This document shows positions 47,901 to 60,700 of a stretch of 64,000 nt of DNA, piece after piece. A model generated the notes under the pieces. That model did no database searches. It saw only the letters and a program-made list of their open reading frames with translations, and was not told the DNA's origin. Source of the DNA: Rhea pennata (Eukaryota > Chordata > Aves > Rheiformes > Rheidae); NCBI RefSeq assembly GCF_028389875.1, contig NC_084678.1, positions 16,956,899 to 17,020,898 on the forward strand, given 5' to 3'. Every line of letters starts with the position of its first letter. Positions within the stretch are counted from its first letter, which is position 1. A program made the translations under genes and the position numbers.

Positions 47901-49740
47901 CATTAGCACAGCTTTAGCAAGAAGCAAAGAATGAAAAGATGATTCCCATCCAGGATGGGCTGCATGTTAACTCTGGTCACAAAAGTCTCTTAAAACTCAA
48001 ATAAGAAATGCAACATGCTTTTCTATTGAAATGCTCCTTCCTAAAGTAGTGTGAACACATTTAGAAGGAACATACCTGGGTAACAAAGAGATTCAGAATG
48101 ACATAAAAGCCTCTGAACATCTCTTTGGAAGACAGAGAGAGTAGAAATTTGTGTGCAGTGCCTTGTGATAAGAGAATCTTGATCGACCTGCTACTGGGAG
48201 CAGTCAGAAAATATTTTACTCAACTATTTAGCAGAGAAGTTGAAGAAATGGGAAGGAGAAGGCTAGAGGTCTGATCCCAGGTCAGATAACTCTACAGGGA
48301 GCCTGCCACAAACCAGAGTGGTGTGCTGTGGCAGCCACTGCATAATTCCTCACTCTAACAGTTAATAGGGTTACTAGGTAGCGATGCCAAGTGATCTGCA
48401 AGGGTGAGACCTAACCTGAAGTTCAGAACAGTCTTTATCACAACAGGAGTTCCTCTGGGTTTACACTTTAACCTGGTTAAGAACACTACCACAAAAAACA
48501 ACTTGCTCCTCCTCTTCCAAACTGAGGGGCATACCCTTCCGAGTAAGCCTCTTCACACCTGGGTCAGGAATGACAGAGTGAAAGACCTCTGAAAACTAGA
48601 ACTCTGTCATGCCCAGATAAGCTGCAGACAAGGGCAAGCTCTCGAGGGCTGGCTGCACTCATGCCGTGGGTATGCTTGTTGGCATTCACCCACGCTGCTT
48701 GAGAGAAGAATCCCAAAGTTGGGGCAGTACAATTCCCACTACCCAAAAAAGCAGCAACAAAACCAGATTGATTCCAAAGGCAATCAGCAGATCCATTGGC
48801 AGGAGCAGGGAAATGTTTCAGAATTTGTTAGGGTGGTCTCAGCTAGTCTAGGCAGGTAACAATAAACCTCTTCAACTACATAATCTGACTGCTGAAGATT
48901 AAAAGAAGCAGCATGTGAATCTCCTGAAGGCACTGAAATATACCAAAAAAAAAAAATCACTTTTTGTTCTAGCAGATCACACGTACCTTTTATTTTGGTC
49001 TGTCTCTGCTGAGCACTTGCTGGATTCTACAGTGTTTTGGAAGTCCATAGCATGTAATTTCCATTAGGCAAATGTAAGCAAAGCCATCATTTCACTCGCT
49101 CTCTGAAGATGCTCAAGCCTAACGCCATAAATGAAACTTGCATGCTGTCCTGTGTTGTGACTTCCCTCCAGTGGTAAAAGGAGCAACCTGCACTTCTTTC
49201 AGAGGAGAGGTAATTATAAAGTAGACAAGGCACTAAGCTATCTTACTGCTAAATAACTTTTTGCTATTTACTGCTCCCTCATTTCTTAGACCTTCTATCT
49301 CAGTACTTGCCCAGCCTCAAGCAATACTGAGAATTCAAAGCTGCAAAACAGCAGCATCAGCCTGATCTGCTTTTCCCCTTACTTTTATAATTCAATAATA
49401 ACTGATATACTTGTTAAAAAAGGAAAAAAAGAACTAATGATTAAAAAGGACATTCAGGGCACAACTTGGGAAGGCACAATCTCAACAAAAAAAAAATCTT
49501 TCATCAACAAAGAAAACTAACAGGTATGGAGGTGCTTTGTTTTTGGAACTTGGCTGTATCCATGTTTCCTGCATGTTTTTAGTCCAGCAACAGCGTTTCC
49601 ATCATTAAACACATCACAACGATCACACCTTACAAAGCTCTGTGTTCTTTTAGAAGACAAGAATTTAACACTAATGCCTATTTGACATCATCTCCCCAAA
49701 CATTTTCCATTTATTTTTACAAGATATTTAGGTTTTCACA

Positions 49741-49779
49741 TGTGTGTGCACATGTATACACACACATACACACACACAG
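49741..49779. repeat. (CA)n/(TG)n microsatellite
   Basis: TG units followed by CACA units with single interruptions (gtatacacacacatacacac). Confidence 0.85.
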
Positions 49780-50881
49780 TTTAACTCACAGAACATACAT
49801 AAATTCTGTCAGTTAAATTTTCTAAAATTTTCCTATGTGTATTTGGAATATCTAGAGCTTTCTCTGCATTATTTGTCCATGTTTCCAGAATCTAAATCAA
49901 CATTAACAATGAATTTTAATCAGCAATAGAACCTGGAATATTATGTTGAATACAGATGTTTCATCTCCTAGAAAATAACGGAGAACAAAACAGCAGTACA
50001 TGTACAAAAAAAATTGTAGAAGAGCAATTACTCAACAGGTCAGTTATCAAATTTGTGTTTGAGTACAGACATATGGGCAGATAGAAAATATAATTCATCT
50101 ACAACTTTAAACATGGCAGAATATATTCTAGTCACAAATTACCATCACACCTGTCCGAATCTTCATTATTTCTAATTATTATTTAAAGAAGTAAGGAAAG
50201 CTTCCATTTCAATGTCATTTAAGAACACTACTTTTCCTGTTCTTCATATGGTCTGAATGTATACTGACCAAAGGTTGCACACAGGCATATTAGTCCACAT
50301 TTTAATGCATGAGAAGCATAGTATCATACTACTATGTGGTTAAGTAAGTGGATTCTAATTGGAAAATAAGCATTGAGGAAAAAGGGTCCAGCAACTACGA
50401 AATTTAAAAACCCACCAGTTTTGAGTTTTTTAACCAAGGGGGAAGAAACTTTAAAAAATTGCTAGACTATTTCCTTTCCTTTTTTGAGATACCGAAAAAA
50501 ATATAAAACTTGCCAGAATTCCAGCAGCCTGAACTCCACTTATACATGGGGGGAAGGAAGGGAACAACCCTCTAAAATCATTAAAATATATCTTCCCCAG
50601 AAAATTATGAAAATAAATGATATAAAAAGTGGTTCCTTTATCACAGGAGCCACAAGACTAATTAGCAACACCAATTTATTTATATCTAGTGAAAATAAAC
50701 AAAAAAAATCAAATACAACCTAATTAAGACATAAAAGGTTTTACTTATAGCTTAATTTATAGCAGCCATTGAAAATTTTAAATTGATACAATTTCTTAAG
50801 TTAACTAAATATTAATACTCACTACTCACAGAGAGTGGAAATATGAAATGCCCCCCCCCAGCTTCCCCAAATTCAATTTGA

Positions 50882-50887
50882 TTTATT
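50882..50887 (-). terminator. RTEL1: Candidate RTEL1 polyadenylation signal
   Basis: TTTATT on the plus strand, that is AATAAA on the minus strand, about 0.8 kb past the RTEL1 stop. Others lie further on (50675-50680, 49710-49715), so the true end is uncertain. Confidence 0.35.
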
Positions 50888-51673
50888 TTAAAGATTAAAA
50901 TTAATTAGTTCCTTTCTCTACTTGGAAAAGAAAACAAAAAACAAAACAACAAAAAAAAAAAAAACCAAACCCCAGATACGTCACGAACAATAGGAATATC
51001 AGTACTGAGCAGAAAATAAACCCTCCTTAGAACCATGTTTTTAAAATTCCAGCATTATGGAAGAATCAGGATTGCGGGTGCAAAGTAGGCACAAGAAGAT
51101 TCTCTGATCACTATCCAACCACTGGAATTTGTTTAAGGAAAAAAAAAGTCAGTCTTTCATTATCTATGCTATTGGAAACCACAGCTGCTGCCAAATACCA
51201 ACAGAACATGCATCACTTTTTCCAGGAACACCAGTTCGGACAGGATGGGTAGTCTGGCCACCTTAGCCAGCCAGCTCAGTTCCACTGTAGTACTGTTGTT
51301 AGGGTTTTTCCAGGATCTGATATTACCTGAAGGGAACAATTAATGACAGCTGCCTCGGGATATAAAATTTCAGCCTAAAAGAAGTTACTAAAAAATTTAC
51401 AGGCTAAAATAAATATGAAATTAAGCTGCTTAGTTCTAAATGAAGACTCTACTGCTTTGTTTCCTGTCAGTGATGAAGAGGAAAGAGACAGACTTTTCAG
51501 ATTTGATAAGCCTTGTAAAAGAAAACATTATGTGAAGTTATGGTGTGCAGCATGCAATCCTGAGCCTGGGTTCATTTAAATGGACCTTTATCCTGTTTCC
51601 TTTCAGTCTGAGATTCAGAGTCCAAAAATATATTTCTGCTGATAGGAAGTACTTGTCCCTTCTCTCGGTGAGA

Positions 51674-51748
51674 TTATGACCAGAAGAAAACTTGGATTAA
51701 TTGCTTCTTTTTCACATCACTTTGGCATTCTGGGCATTTCTTCATCAT
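51674..51748 (-). CDS. RTEL1: RTEL1 last coding exon (end of RING and C-terminus)
   Basis: Encodes [24 protein letters not shown], then TAA at 51674-51676. CPEC supplies the last two zinc ligands, and the IQVFFW end matches human MQVFW. Acceptor TTTTCATAG|ATGATG. It is separated from the rest of the RING by a 3.9 kb intron. Too short to stand out as an open frame; found by homology and phase. Confidence 0.94.
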   Translation of the reverse strand: MMKKCPECQSDVKKKQLIQVFFWS

Positions 51749-54700
51749 CTATGAAAATAAATGAACAAAATACAAAGAATATATATTAAATTTCTCTATT
51801 GAGTTTGTAATCATCCAATATGAAATAGGAGCCGTGATAGCCATTTTACAGTCACAAAGATGATGTATTTATCTTTTTTTTTTTTTTAATGCAGTGTTAA
51901 CTGTGCAGTCACTTTTTTAATGGCTAGTAATAAAATGAGGAAAAAGAAAGCCTCCCAGTGAAGTGGTAACAAACTTTAGAGCTGTTGCCTCAGATGAGTT
52001 ACAGTTACATTTCTGGAAGGCTAAAAAATACAGGAACAAGGAAACACAACAGCCTGCAAGAGCTGTTGTGAAGTATAGACGTATGTGTTATTAGTAAAAT
52101 CCCGTACGATCACAGATGAGTTCCCTGAACTCCTATTTCCTCCTGCACAGATCAGAAGGAAGTGATCTGCTGGGGATAAAAGGACATCAGCAATATATGT
52201 GGCCACGACCAAGACTTTTGCAGAAGGAACAAGGTACATGCAGTTCTTCACATCACCACACACCTTTCTACGAGGTGAACAGCACGACTGGGTGCACGAG
52301 GCAATCATTTCCTCCATACAGGTTTCAGTTTCCTTCTTCATTAATCCTAAATTGATAAAGTCTGGTCTTTAGCCATTTTACCCCCAGATGAACCCCAACC
52401 ATTCTTTTAATACTCTGAAAGGACAACGCTCTTTGAAGGGCTTAGCCTCTAGCCAGGGACAAAGCAGGCTACAAATTAATTCTGACTAATTCTATGTTTA
52501 TTCATAAGAACAGTTATTGGCCAAGCTAAAATGCTTTGCTTATTTCAAAAGTAAGATAGTAAAAAAATACATTTAATCTTTGTGAGAGTTTGTATTGCCA
52601 GCTCACTAGGCTGAAATGTTGTTTACTGGAAGAGCAGCACCAGCATCACTGGTTATTTGCCCATATTACAGAAAGTACAGATGAGGACAACCAACAGTTT
52701 CTCTGGAATATCTGGAAGAAGAGCATGAATAAATGATACATTTCAACCCTAAAAAGGAGCAACAGGCCTCTACACTGAAAGTTAAAAACAAAAAAAGTAT
52801 ATGCTGGCATGCACTGTGCAGTTTCACCAAACATACCGAAAGTCACCCAGAGTTAACCATCACTAAATCCTCTAATAACCCTTCAGCTGCATAGAGTTCT
52901 GGTCCTGGAAAAGCTTCTCAAATATTTCAAAATTATTCAATGACTCCCCTCAACAGTAAGCTGTTACAATTAACAAATTGGAAAGGACATTGCAATTTGC
53001 AGAAATAAGTCATTGCGTTTTGAATAATGGCCTGTTAGTCACTTCCTTAATAAGACAATATGAAACTGAATTTGGGCTGAAGAAACAGTGAGTAACTTGT
53101 TGTCAAAGAACGAAGATAAACCCTCAAATCCAGCCTAGTCAGTGGTGACAAACCCCAATACCATCTGATGAGAGTTTGGAGCACAGACACCACAAACATA
53201 TGGTTGCTCACTTCCTGTTGGTGAGGTTGCCACTGTCACAAAATCCAACTGCTGTTAGCAATGGAGTCAATGAACCAAGACATGAACAGGAATGAGAATG
53301 GAATTATTAGGAGATGGTTCCTCTAGGTTTGAGGAACATGAACTAATCTTTTTGGCTCAGGAAGTTCTTTTGCTGCAAATAGGGTTGGGGGCCAAGAGAT
53401 TACTTGGAAGAGTCATCACCCATGCTTCCCATGCTGTTATATTCTTCCCTAGGCATCCTTTTTTGGCCACTATCAAGAAACAGGGTGCTCGGCTAGATGG
53501 CTTTCATCTGACTGAGCATGTCTACTATTATGTTCTTATGATTTGCTTTAAACTGTGTTTGTCTTTTTTGATCTTTATAAGAGCACCTCCCAAAGCTGCA
53601 GTATGCTACCACAAAGCATACTTCATCTTGCTAAGGAAAACAGATATTTTCTTCCCCTGCCTTCAGCTGGCAAAACATGGGGTCAAGTTTCATTGTAACT
53701 TGCAAGATTATTCAGGTGATGTGACAAACATCACTGTCATTAATAATGAATGGCATCATTGGGGACCAACCAATATCCCAAAATAAGATTTTACATTAGT
53801 CGTATTTCAGAAAGCCAATCTAGCAAATCAAAACTGCTTTAGCAGTCTAAAAGATGAACAACCACACAGAAGAGTGATTTAAAAAAGAGACTGATCAGAT
53901 TTTGTAATTTGCCTATGAGCTATGAAAAGACAAACTAACTTGAGGATTAAGATGAAATCCAGACCTCAGAATTACTAACTTCAAGATGCAACACACAATA
54001 CAGGCTACTACAATTGCTCAATATACAACAGTTCTATTTCTGTGAATCCTTAAGCTGGCAAAAATAATAATTACAAGCTGCATCTTACTGGTAAAAAGAG
54101 AGAGTTCTTCCTCAGAGATTTACAGTGCAGATTTTTATGGGCTGAGATAACACAAAAATGGGATTATGAAACATACCTAATCATTAAACTCTCCAGAGCT
54201 TTAATTCTGTTCCTCAGTCAGCTTTACTCTTCAGTATCAGATATTATAAACATACGCTAATAAAATTCTTGGCATGACTCTTTCCTGAAGTAGAGTCTTC
54301 TCTGAAGTAGAGCATGTTGCTCACAAAAGAGATGTTGATTCATCTTTCTTAATCTTGGAACCTCAACATACTTCTTTAGCAAAATCAGGAGAAAGAAAGA
54401 GGACCAAAACTAGCAGTACTGGGCTACTTGTAGAAATGTCATTAGTTGTGATAATGGCACTTGCAGATGGGAAAGTGGAGGTAAACTCATTTTAAAAGCG
54501 AAACTTAAAAGAACTTACAGTCTAGGAAAGAATCTGCTGAATGCTTCCGAGATGCACAATAGCTTGACAGCCCAATTATACTTTGGCATAGAAGGAACAA
54601 TTGAGTACTCCGCAGTAAAGCCCATTCAAAGCAACTGGCTTGGATACCCAGTGTACAGCAAACATGAGATGACTTCCTTTGGTGTTCTTGTATTTCCTTG

Positions 54701-57700
54701 TATTCTTTTTATGCTTCTATTGGACCAAGTCCATTTTGATTATTGTATTTTATTTGGGTTGACAGGAACCATGAATTTCAGCATACTGTTTACTTTCTAC
54801 ACTTAACTGATGTACGTCACTGTCCTCTTCCTGAGAAACAAACCTTTCTCTGGAATTTGGAATGACCGTTTGTTGCATACTTGCTTGTAGGTTCACAAGA
54901 TAGGAGAAATTTCTCTTCCTTCTCTACTGTTTTTGTAGCTGCCTAAGCTATATTGACTCATAACCTTCTTCATCACCTATGAAACCACTCAACACTTGTG
55001 TTATACTTTCACGCCCAGGGTCACAGGTGACTGATAACTGGTCACCGACTGGGCTCTAGTACACAACAAGAATAGAGAATCAAGCGTTGTGTAAGATGCT
55101 GCCAAAAATAAGCACTGAGGCATCACTTGCATCCTCTCACCTAAAGGACTGCAACTTCAACCAACAACCTATTCAGCCAGGAAGACTAGAGGACAGGATA
55201 ACAATGGCAAATATTTGAGCATGACTTTGCCTTATCTCAATATCGTGCCTTACAGGAGATTTTTGACAAGGGAAAGAATAATGGAACTAGGCAAGGAAAA
55301 AATATTTAAACAAAGATTCAGATGTACAGAAGAATCTTTTTCAAGCTGATGTCTACAGCTTGCTGCCTGAAACACTGTGGAAGGAAAAACATCTGGAAAC
55401 AGCTCAGAAGGAGCTGCACCTATGTCCAAACCACAGCATATGGCAGGAGTTCGCCTTCAGTCAAACTGAAGAGCATGGAAATGACAGAGGAGATGCTCAG
55501 GTGGTAAACCTTTCATCATTTGTGTGGTTTTTGTCTAAACAGAAGAACGCTGTTTCCAAGGCTGTCCACATGGTTCTCTTCAAAAGCACAAAATTCACTA
55601 GTAGTTTCAGGCAAAACTGAAATCAATAAACAAGATAACCTTTAAGAGCTGCTCCCAACATGTTTTGCAGCAAGTGAAGACACATAATGGACATTTAAAA
55701 GGCACATCATCCTCAGATTTGCAGTTAGAGCAGTGGAATCTTCCTAGAACAGTGAGTGAGAGGGAGAAAGAAAGAGAGAGAGGGAGAGGAGAATGACTAA
55801 ATTCCGGTAACAATCTGAATTTCTCACACATATATGCTTCTAGTGCACTACAGAAAATGACCAAGAGTGCATGCAGTGAATTTTAAGAAGTCTCAGTTGC
55901 ACTACTTCTTTCACACAATCTTGCTCAATGTTTAAGATCCTCATTCAGAAATTGAGATTGCATCCTTGCCTTACAAGGAAACTGGCAAGAAAAAAAATCT
56001 CTCTAAATTCTCAGGAAACCAATGCACCATCATGATAAAGAAAATGCAGTACTTTGATAAAGTAAATGCAATTAGCAGAAGGTAGAAATTCCACTCAGCA
56101 TACAATGCTAATCATTATAGCAACGTATTTTTCCATTTTCTATAATTTATCCTATTCCTGAGAATTAGAGAGATTTGCCTCTGAAATCTCAGCTATACCT
56201 ACCATACTCTGGCTCCATCTGTAGGGGAAAGATAGGCACAGCTCCAGAGCTTGTGGGTGATCTCATGTTACCGGTTCCTTTTGATACTTCTGTCTTTGGC
56301 AATTCAAGTTTGCTTTCTTGGCTAAAGCAGAAGGAGGAAATCTTTCTTTGAATCTTCTCTGGCATCTCACTCTTGGAAGCAGCTGCACATGATCGTAAAA
56401 AACACCATATAATACAGTGCAACAAAGAACATAATTCACAGACGCTTTGAAAAATGCGATTAAAGGTAGGTTCCAGTGAATTTTCACTATATTAAAAAAT
56501 AAAACCCACCAATAAAACACTCCCATACACACAGTTAGAGTAACTATCTTCTTCAGCCACACTGGTAACAGAAGTTTCTGTTATTAACACATAACATTAT
56601 CATTGAAACGGAACTTTTACATTGAAATAGTTCTGTGGTAAATTCTTCCTAGACATAGTTGGTCTTGATCCACTCTTGCAGCCCCTTATGTGCAAAATCT
56701 GTCATCAGTCATAAGTGATTTCACATTTTAAAGAAAACTGCACTATAACTGATTTGCTTCCTATATACTTGCACTTCCCCATCTCTATCTACCTATTGCC
56801 TTCTATCTTACACATTTTTTATGCTATTTGGACAGGACCAATTGTTTTGACCTTCCTTTACACAGTCTAGTGCAGGGAGGTCCAAGCCCACAACTAAGGC
56901 TCTCAGACCCTACCCATAGTACTAGTGAAAATTTAAACTCCAGAGAAATGTTCCTTTTTCAACCTTGTACATGGCTGGGAACTTTCATGTGAGCTTTGCT
57001 GTCTTCTGCTTTAGTGCACAAGTTCTCCAAATTGGAGCCACTGTTCCCTTCCTCTTGCACCCGGTGTTGCATTTTCTTCTCTCCCTCGCCGCAGACCATC
57101 CCAGTCAAATCTTTACACATCTGTCTGAACTGCTCTTTGTGATGAGGACGCACAAACATGTAAAATCCTGTCCAAAAGAAAATACATAGGAAAATAAATG
57201 CCTGACAACAGGATACTTGTTGATTTGGAAGCTGAGTAACATCAGCTGTATTCTTTAGAGCATCTTCAGCATGGTAGACCATTTGATGTTTTTGTTGATT
57301 TTACACTTAAGGAGCTTTCCTTGCCAGGAGGCAGATGAGTATTTGGTATTGAAAACTGTCAACTTCTCTGGAAGTTCTTCCACTGTCTACAACTAACCAT
57401 AAATATCTGATCCAGCACTTCAACAGACAATTATCTAGCTAAATTAAGTATACAAAATACCTGAAAAAAATTTCTCAAAAGAGAAGTTTCTCATTACTGT
57501 CTGGTTGGTTGAGGATTCAATATATACACAGAAATTCTAAGAAATCCCCAGTATGATTTATTGCCAAGCATGGACAATTCCACAGTGAAGTCTGAGGTGA
57601 AAATATTTGCTTCCTAAAGATACCAAGTCTCCATTTGAAGAAGGAATGCTTAGGAGAAGATTATGACTCATAGTGCCACACAGTTCATTTTCCTCTCATT

Positions 57701-60700
57701 CTTCGCTGTATCAAGACTAACGTGACTAACATACACACCACAAAAATTTATTTTCTGAAAATTTGGTGAGACTACAATATCTGTTCTAGATCAATGGAAT
57801 ATTTAACATTATTTCCTACAGACAATAGATGGAATCATGTCAACATTTCCCAGTGTGCGCTATATGCATAGTCTCCTTCAGATTAGTTCACACCAAAGAC
57901 ATGGGACAAGGTGGAACTAAAATGTTATCTAGCAAGTGTAACGTTGAGATGCTTCCACATCAAGGCAATCAAGTCCAGGATGAAGTCTTCTCCATTCTTT
58001 CTTTCTTAAAACAGTAAAACAAAACCTAGTCTCCAATTTTGACTACTTGTAGCTTTCTAAATCCTTGTGTCAATAAACCCATGAAAGAAGAAAGTTTCTT
58101 TGAGAAAACAAAAATCATTTAGAAATCTCCAACTGATATGAATAATAAGGATACCAAATCATGACACAGTTCCATAACTATTCCTGTGTAAAGTTCTATA
58201 GAAAAGCAGTGAAACAAAAGTATCATTGCTTTTCACCAAAACCTGAAAGGGACCATAAAGTTTAGCAGCAGTAGAGCAAACAACGGTCAAGAAAACAGAA
58301 AACTGAATCAGTGCAAAAGTCATTACTGGCTTTTCTAAAGAACAATTGCTTTCAGCAACCAAGGAAAAGTAAAGGTAATGGAATTATTTGACTGAGGTTA
58401 GCTTGACTGAAGGTTAGGACTGGAATTACTGAGGTCTTACCTCAGTTTTAAGTTGTTGGTTTTTTATTTTTTTATTTTTTAAATGAACAATTCCTAAACT
58501 GAAGATGCAGAAGTAACATCTTATAACCTTGCAATTTTTTGCTCTCAGACGACATTCATTTACTACAGCTTTCCTCCAGCTAGTTCCATCTATCTGGTTT
58601 GTTAAACAAGAAGATGAGAGAGGTACAAAAATTTTGCCAATGCCAAAAGTTTATCCAAAAAGTGAAGAGTTTTAAAACCAACTGCAAATAACCAGTGAGA
58701 ACTCTCTGCTCACAAAAGATCACAGCACCAGTATCTTCTTTTCAACTAAATGAAAAGCATTTTAAAATGTCCCTTACTTTGTAGGAGATGAAAGTCTTCT
58801 GGCCTCTCAGTGGTGAGGGCTGCTATCACCGATACCATCGTATCATAGTTATCTGTCTTCTTGTAAGCTAACAATGCTTCATAGAAACGGTTGTAAGAGC
58901 TTTGGTTCAAAGCCTTTTTCACATCCTTGAGATAGGTAGCCCTCAGGATCTGGTGGCAATCTTCTCTCTTAGAGCTTGAAGCTTTTTCAGCATCTTTCCT
59001 TGGAGCTTGGCTGGAATTTTTCCCTAAGAAACAAATATACATGAGCAGCCCTCAGAAAGGAACAAACAGGTCAGTTCTTTGTATCCATAATTCTGTTCAT
59101 TGAGAAGGGGGTTCCTGAACTATTTCAAAGCAGTAATGCCAACATTGCTTGCACAAACAAATACCTCCCCTCCCTCTGACATGATCTTGGGCAGAGCCAA
59201 GACCTGCTCCTGCCAATGGCAGCTGAACAAATTAATTCTGTGGAACCCTTCTGGCATCTTTGCGTTTTTTGTTTTTTTTTTTTTTTTTTTTTTTTTTAAT
59301 AAATAGAGAAAGGTGTCAGATGGTCACTGAAGACTGAGAAAAAGATTACACAAAAGCCACTTGTGCTTTGAGATCAGCAATGAATAAAGTTTTATGCTGC
59401 ACTTCGAAGAAGTAGAAGCATTATAAGCAGATGGCTTAACCAACTATGCCAGCCTGCCACACAGGTAAGTAAACTGTGAGATTGAATTTAAAGAGTAGAT
59501 AATCATCCCTTATCACTAAAAGGGAAAAGGCACTATGCTTTCCTGTCTGAAAAAAAGTCAAATGAGAAAGACTAATCTGAAATAGTAGTCAAAATAGTAC
59601 AAAAACAGTGAAGGTAGGGGCAACTAAGAACATCCTGCTAACCTCCAAGTGGACTTCAGTTCAGAAAGGTAGTCCCTGACTGATGGGATTTCTTTTTTCT
59701 TTTTCTTTTTTTTTTTCCCTTTTTCTTAAGGGAAAAAGTTCTGGTTTGCATATTAAAGAATGCAAACATAGATGAAGTATATTACAGGAAATTAATTTAA
59801 ATCAACTAGTCACATCTGTTAGTGTTTAGACCTCTGTTATTCACCACAGATAGTGAACTACTTTGAAAGGATGCACTCAGTTCCATGTTCGGAAAGGGGA
59901 GAAATGTGGTGTGAATTTTATACCACATAGCTTTTTGATACTATCAGAGGAGCACACTCTGCTAAGGGAACGAGCCACATACAATAATGCATACATTTCT
60001 TGCTATTATTTTCTTAACTATTTTAATTAGAGACAGATTCCAGTGAAAATCAGCCTCATGGATCTCAGCAAAAATTTCCTAAGATCCTGTTTGATCCAAA
60101 TGTCCTTAAAATACAGAACAAACAAGGAAAACAAATCTAAAGAAATAGCATGGCTTCATGTATGAAAAGATTTTAAACACTTCCAGGAAACACTGGCAGC
60201 TTTTTCAAAAGATTAGCTTTTGACCATTCTTTACTCCCTAAAGAAAGGTAAGTCTATCTAAACTGCTGTAATCCTTGCTCATAGATAAGTCACTCAAGAA
60301 AATTAAAGAAATGATTTATGTGAATTAAAAGTCAAATGAACTTACTTGTTTCTTTGTGAGAAATAAATAGAAAAAAAGTCCTATATGTTCTCAGGAAGAT
60401 CTGCAGTCAAATCAGAACTGGACCTTTGATTTTTCAAAGGTAAATACTGGGCAGTATGAGATTAGAGAATGCACACAGAAATTATGTACAACTATGAAAA
60501 CATACTTGCTAATCCAGGTTTCTGAAAAAAAACAGCTTTTCTGTGTGAGGATCATATGTAGTACTGAAAACAGACTGTTTTCTTCTTCATATCTGGAACT
60601 ATACTGACTTTACTTAGAATTATCTTCCCTAAATTGCTCTCTTCCATGAAACCTTGGCCATAGGCCACCACCTTTGTGCTCAACACACTCTTGCCCTCAC

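Larger units (their letters stand above)
42520..50880. other. Intergenic region between TNFRSF6B and RTEL1
   Basis: No coding exon was recognised on either strand. A CR1 copy lies at 44487-44936 and a CA-rich run at 49741-49779. Open frames are under about 125 codons and have no known match. The right part may include distal RTEL1 3' UTR if a downstream polyadenylation signal is used. Confidence 0.6.

Noticed and set aside
52021-52341. Cys-rich 106-codon minus-strand frame as an extra RTEL1 exon
   Set aside because: The neighbouring RTEL1 exons join directly in phase 0 and match human without a gap, and no good splice pair bounds this frame.
53292-53786. 164-codon plus-strand frame
   Set aside because: It runs across a CR1/L3-like repeat inside an RTEL1 intron and has no gene-like content.
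56197-56200. Alternative donor GTAG|GTATAG for the PIP-box exon of RTEL1
   Set aside because: It would leave phase 2, which does not fit the next exon; the donor six bases earlier in the transcript direction fits.
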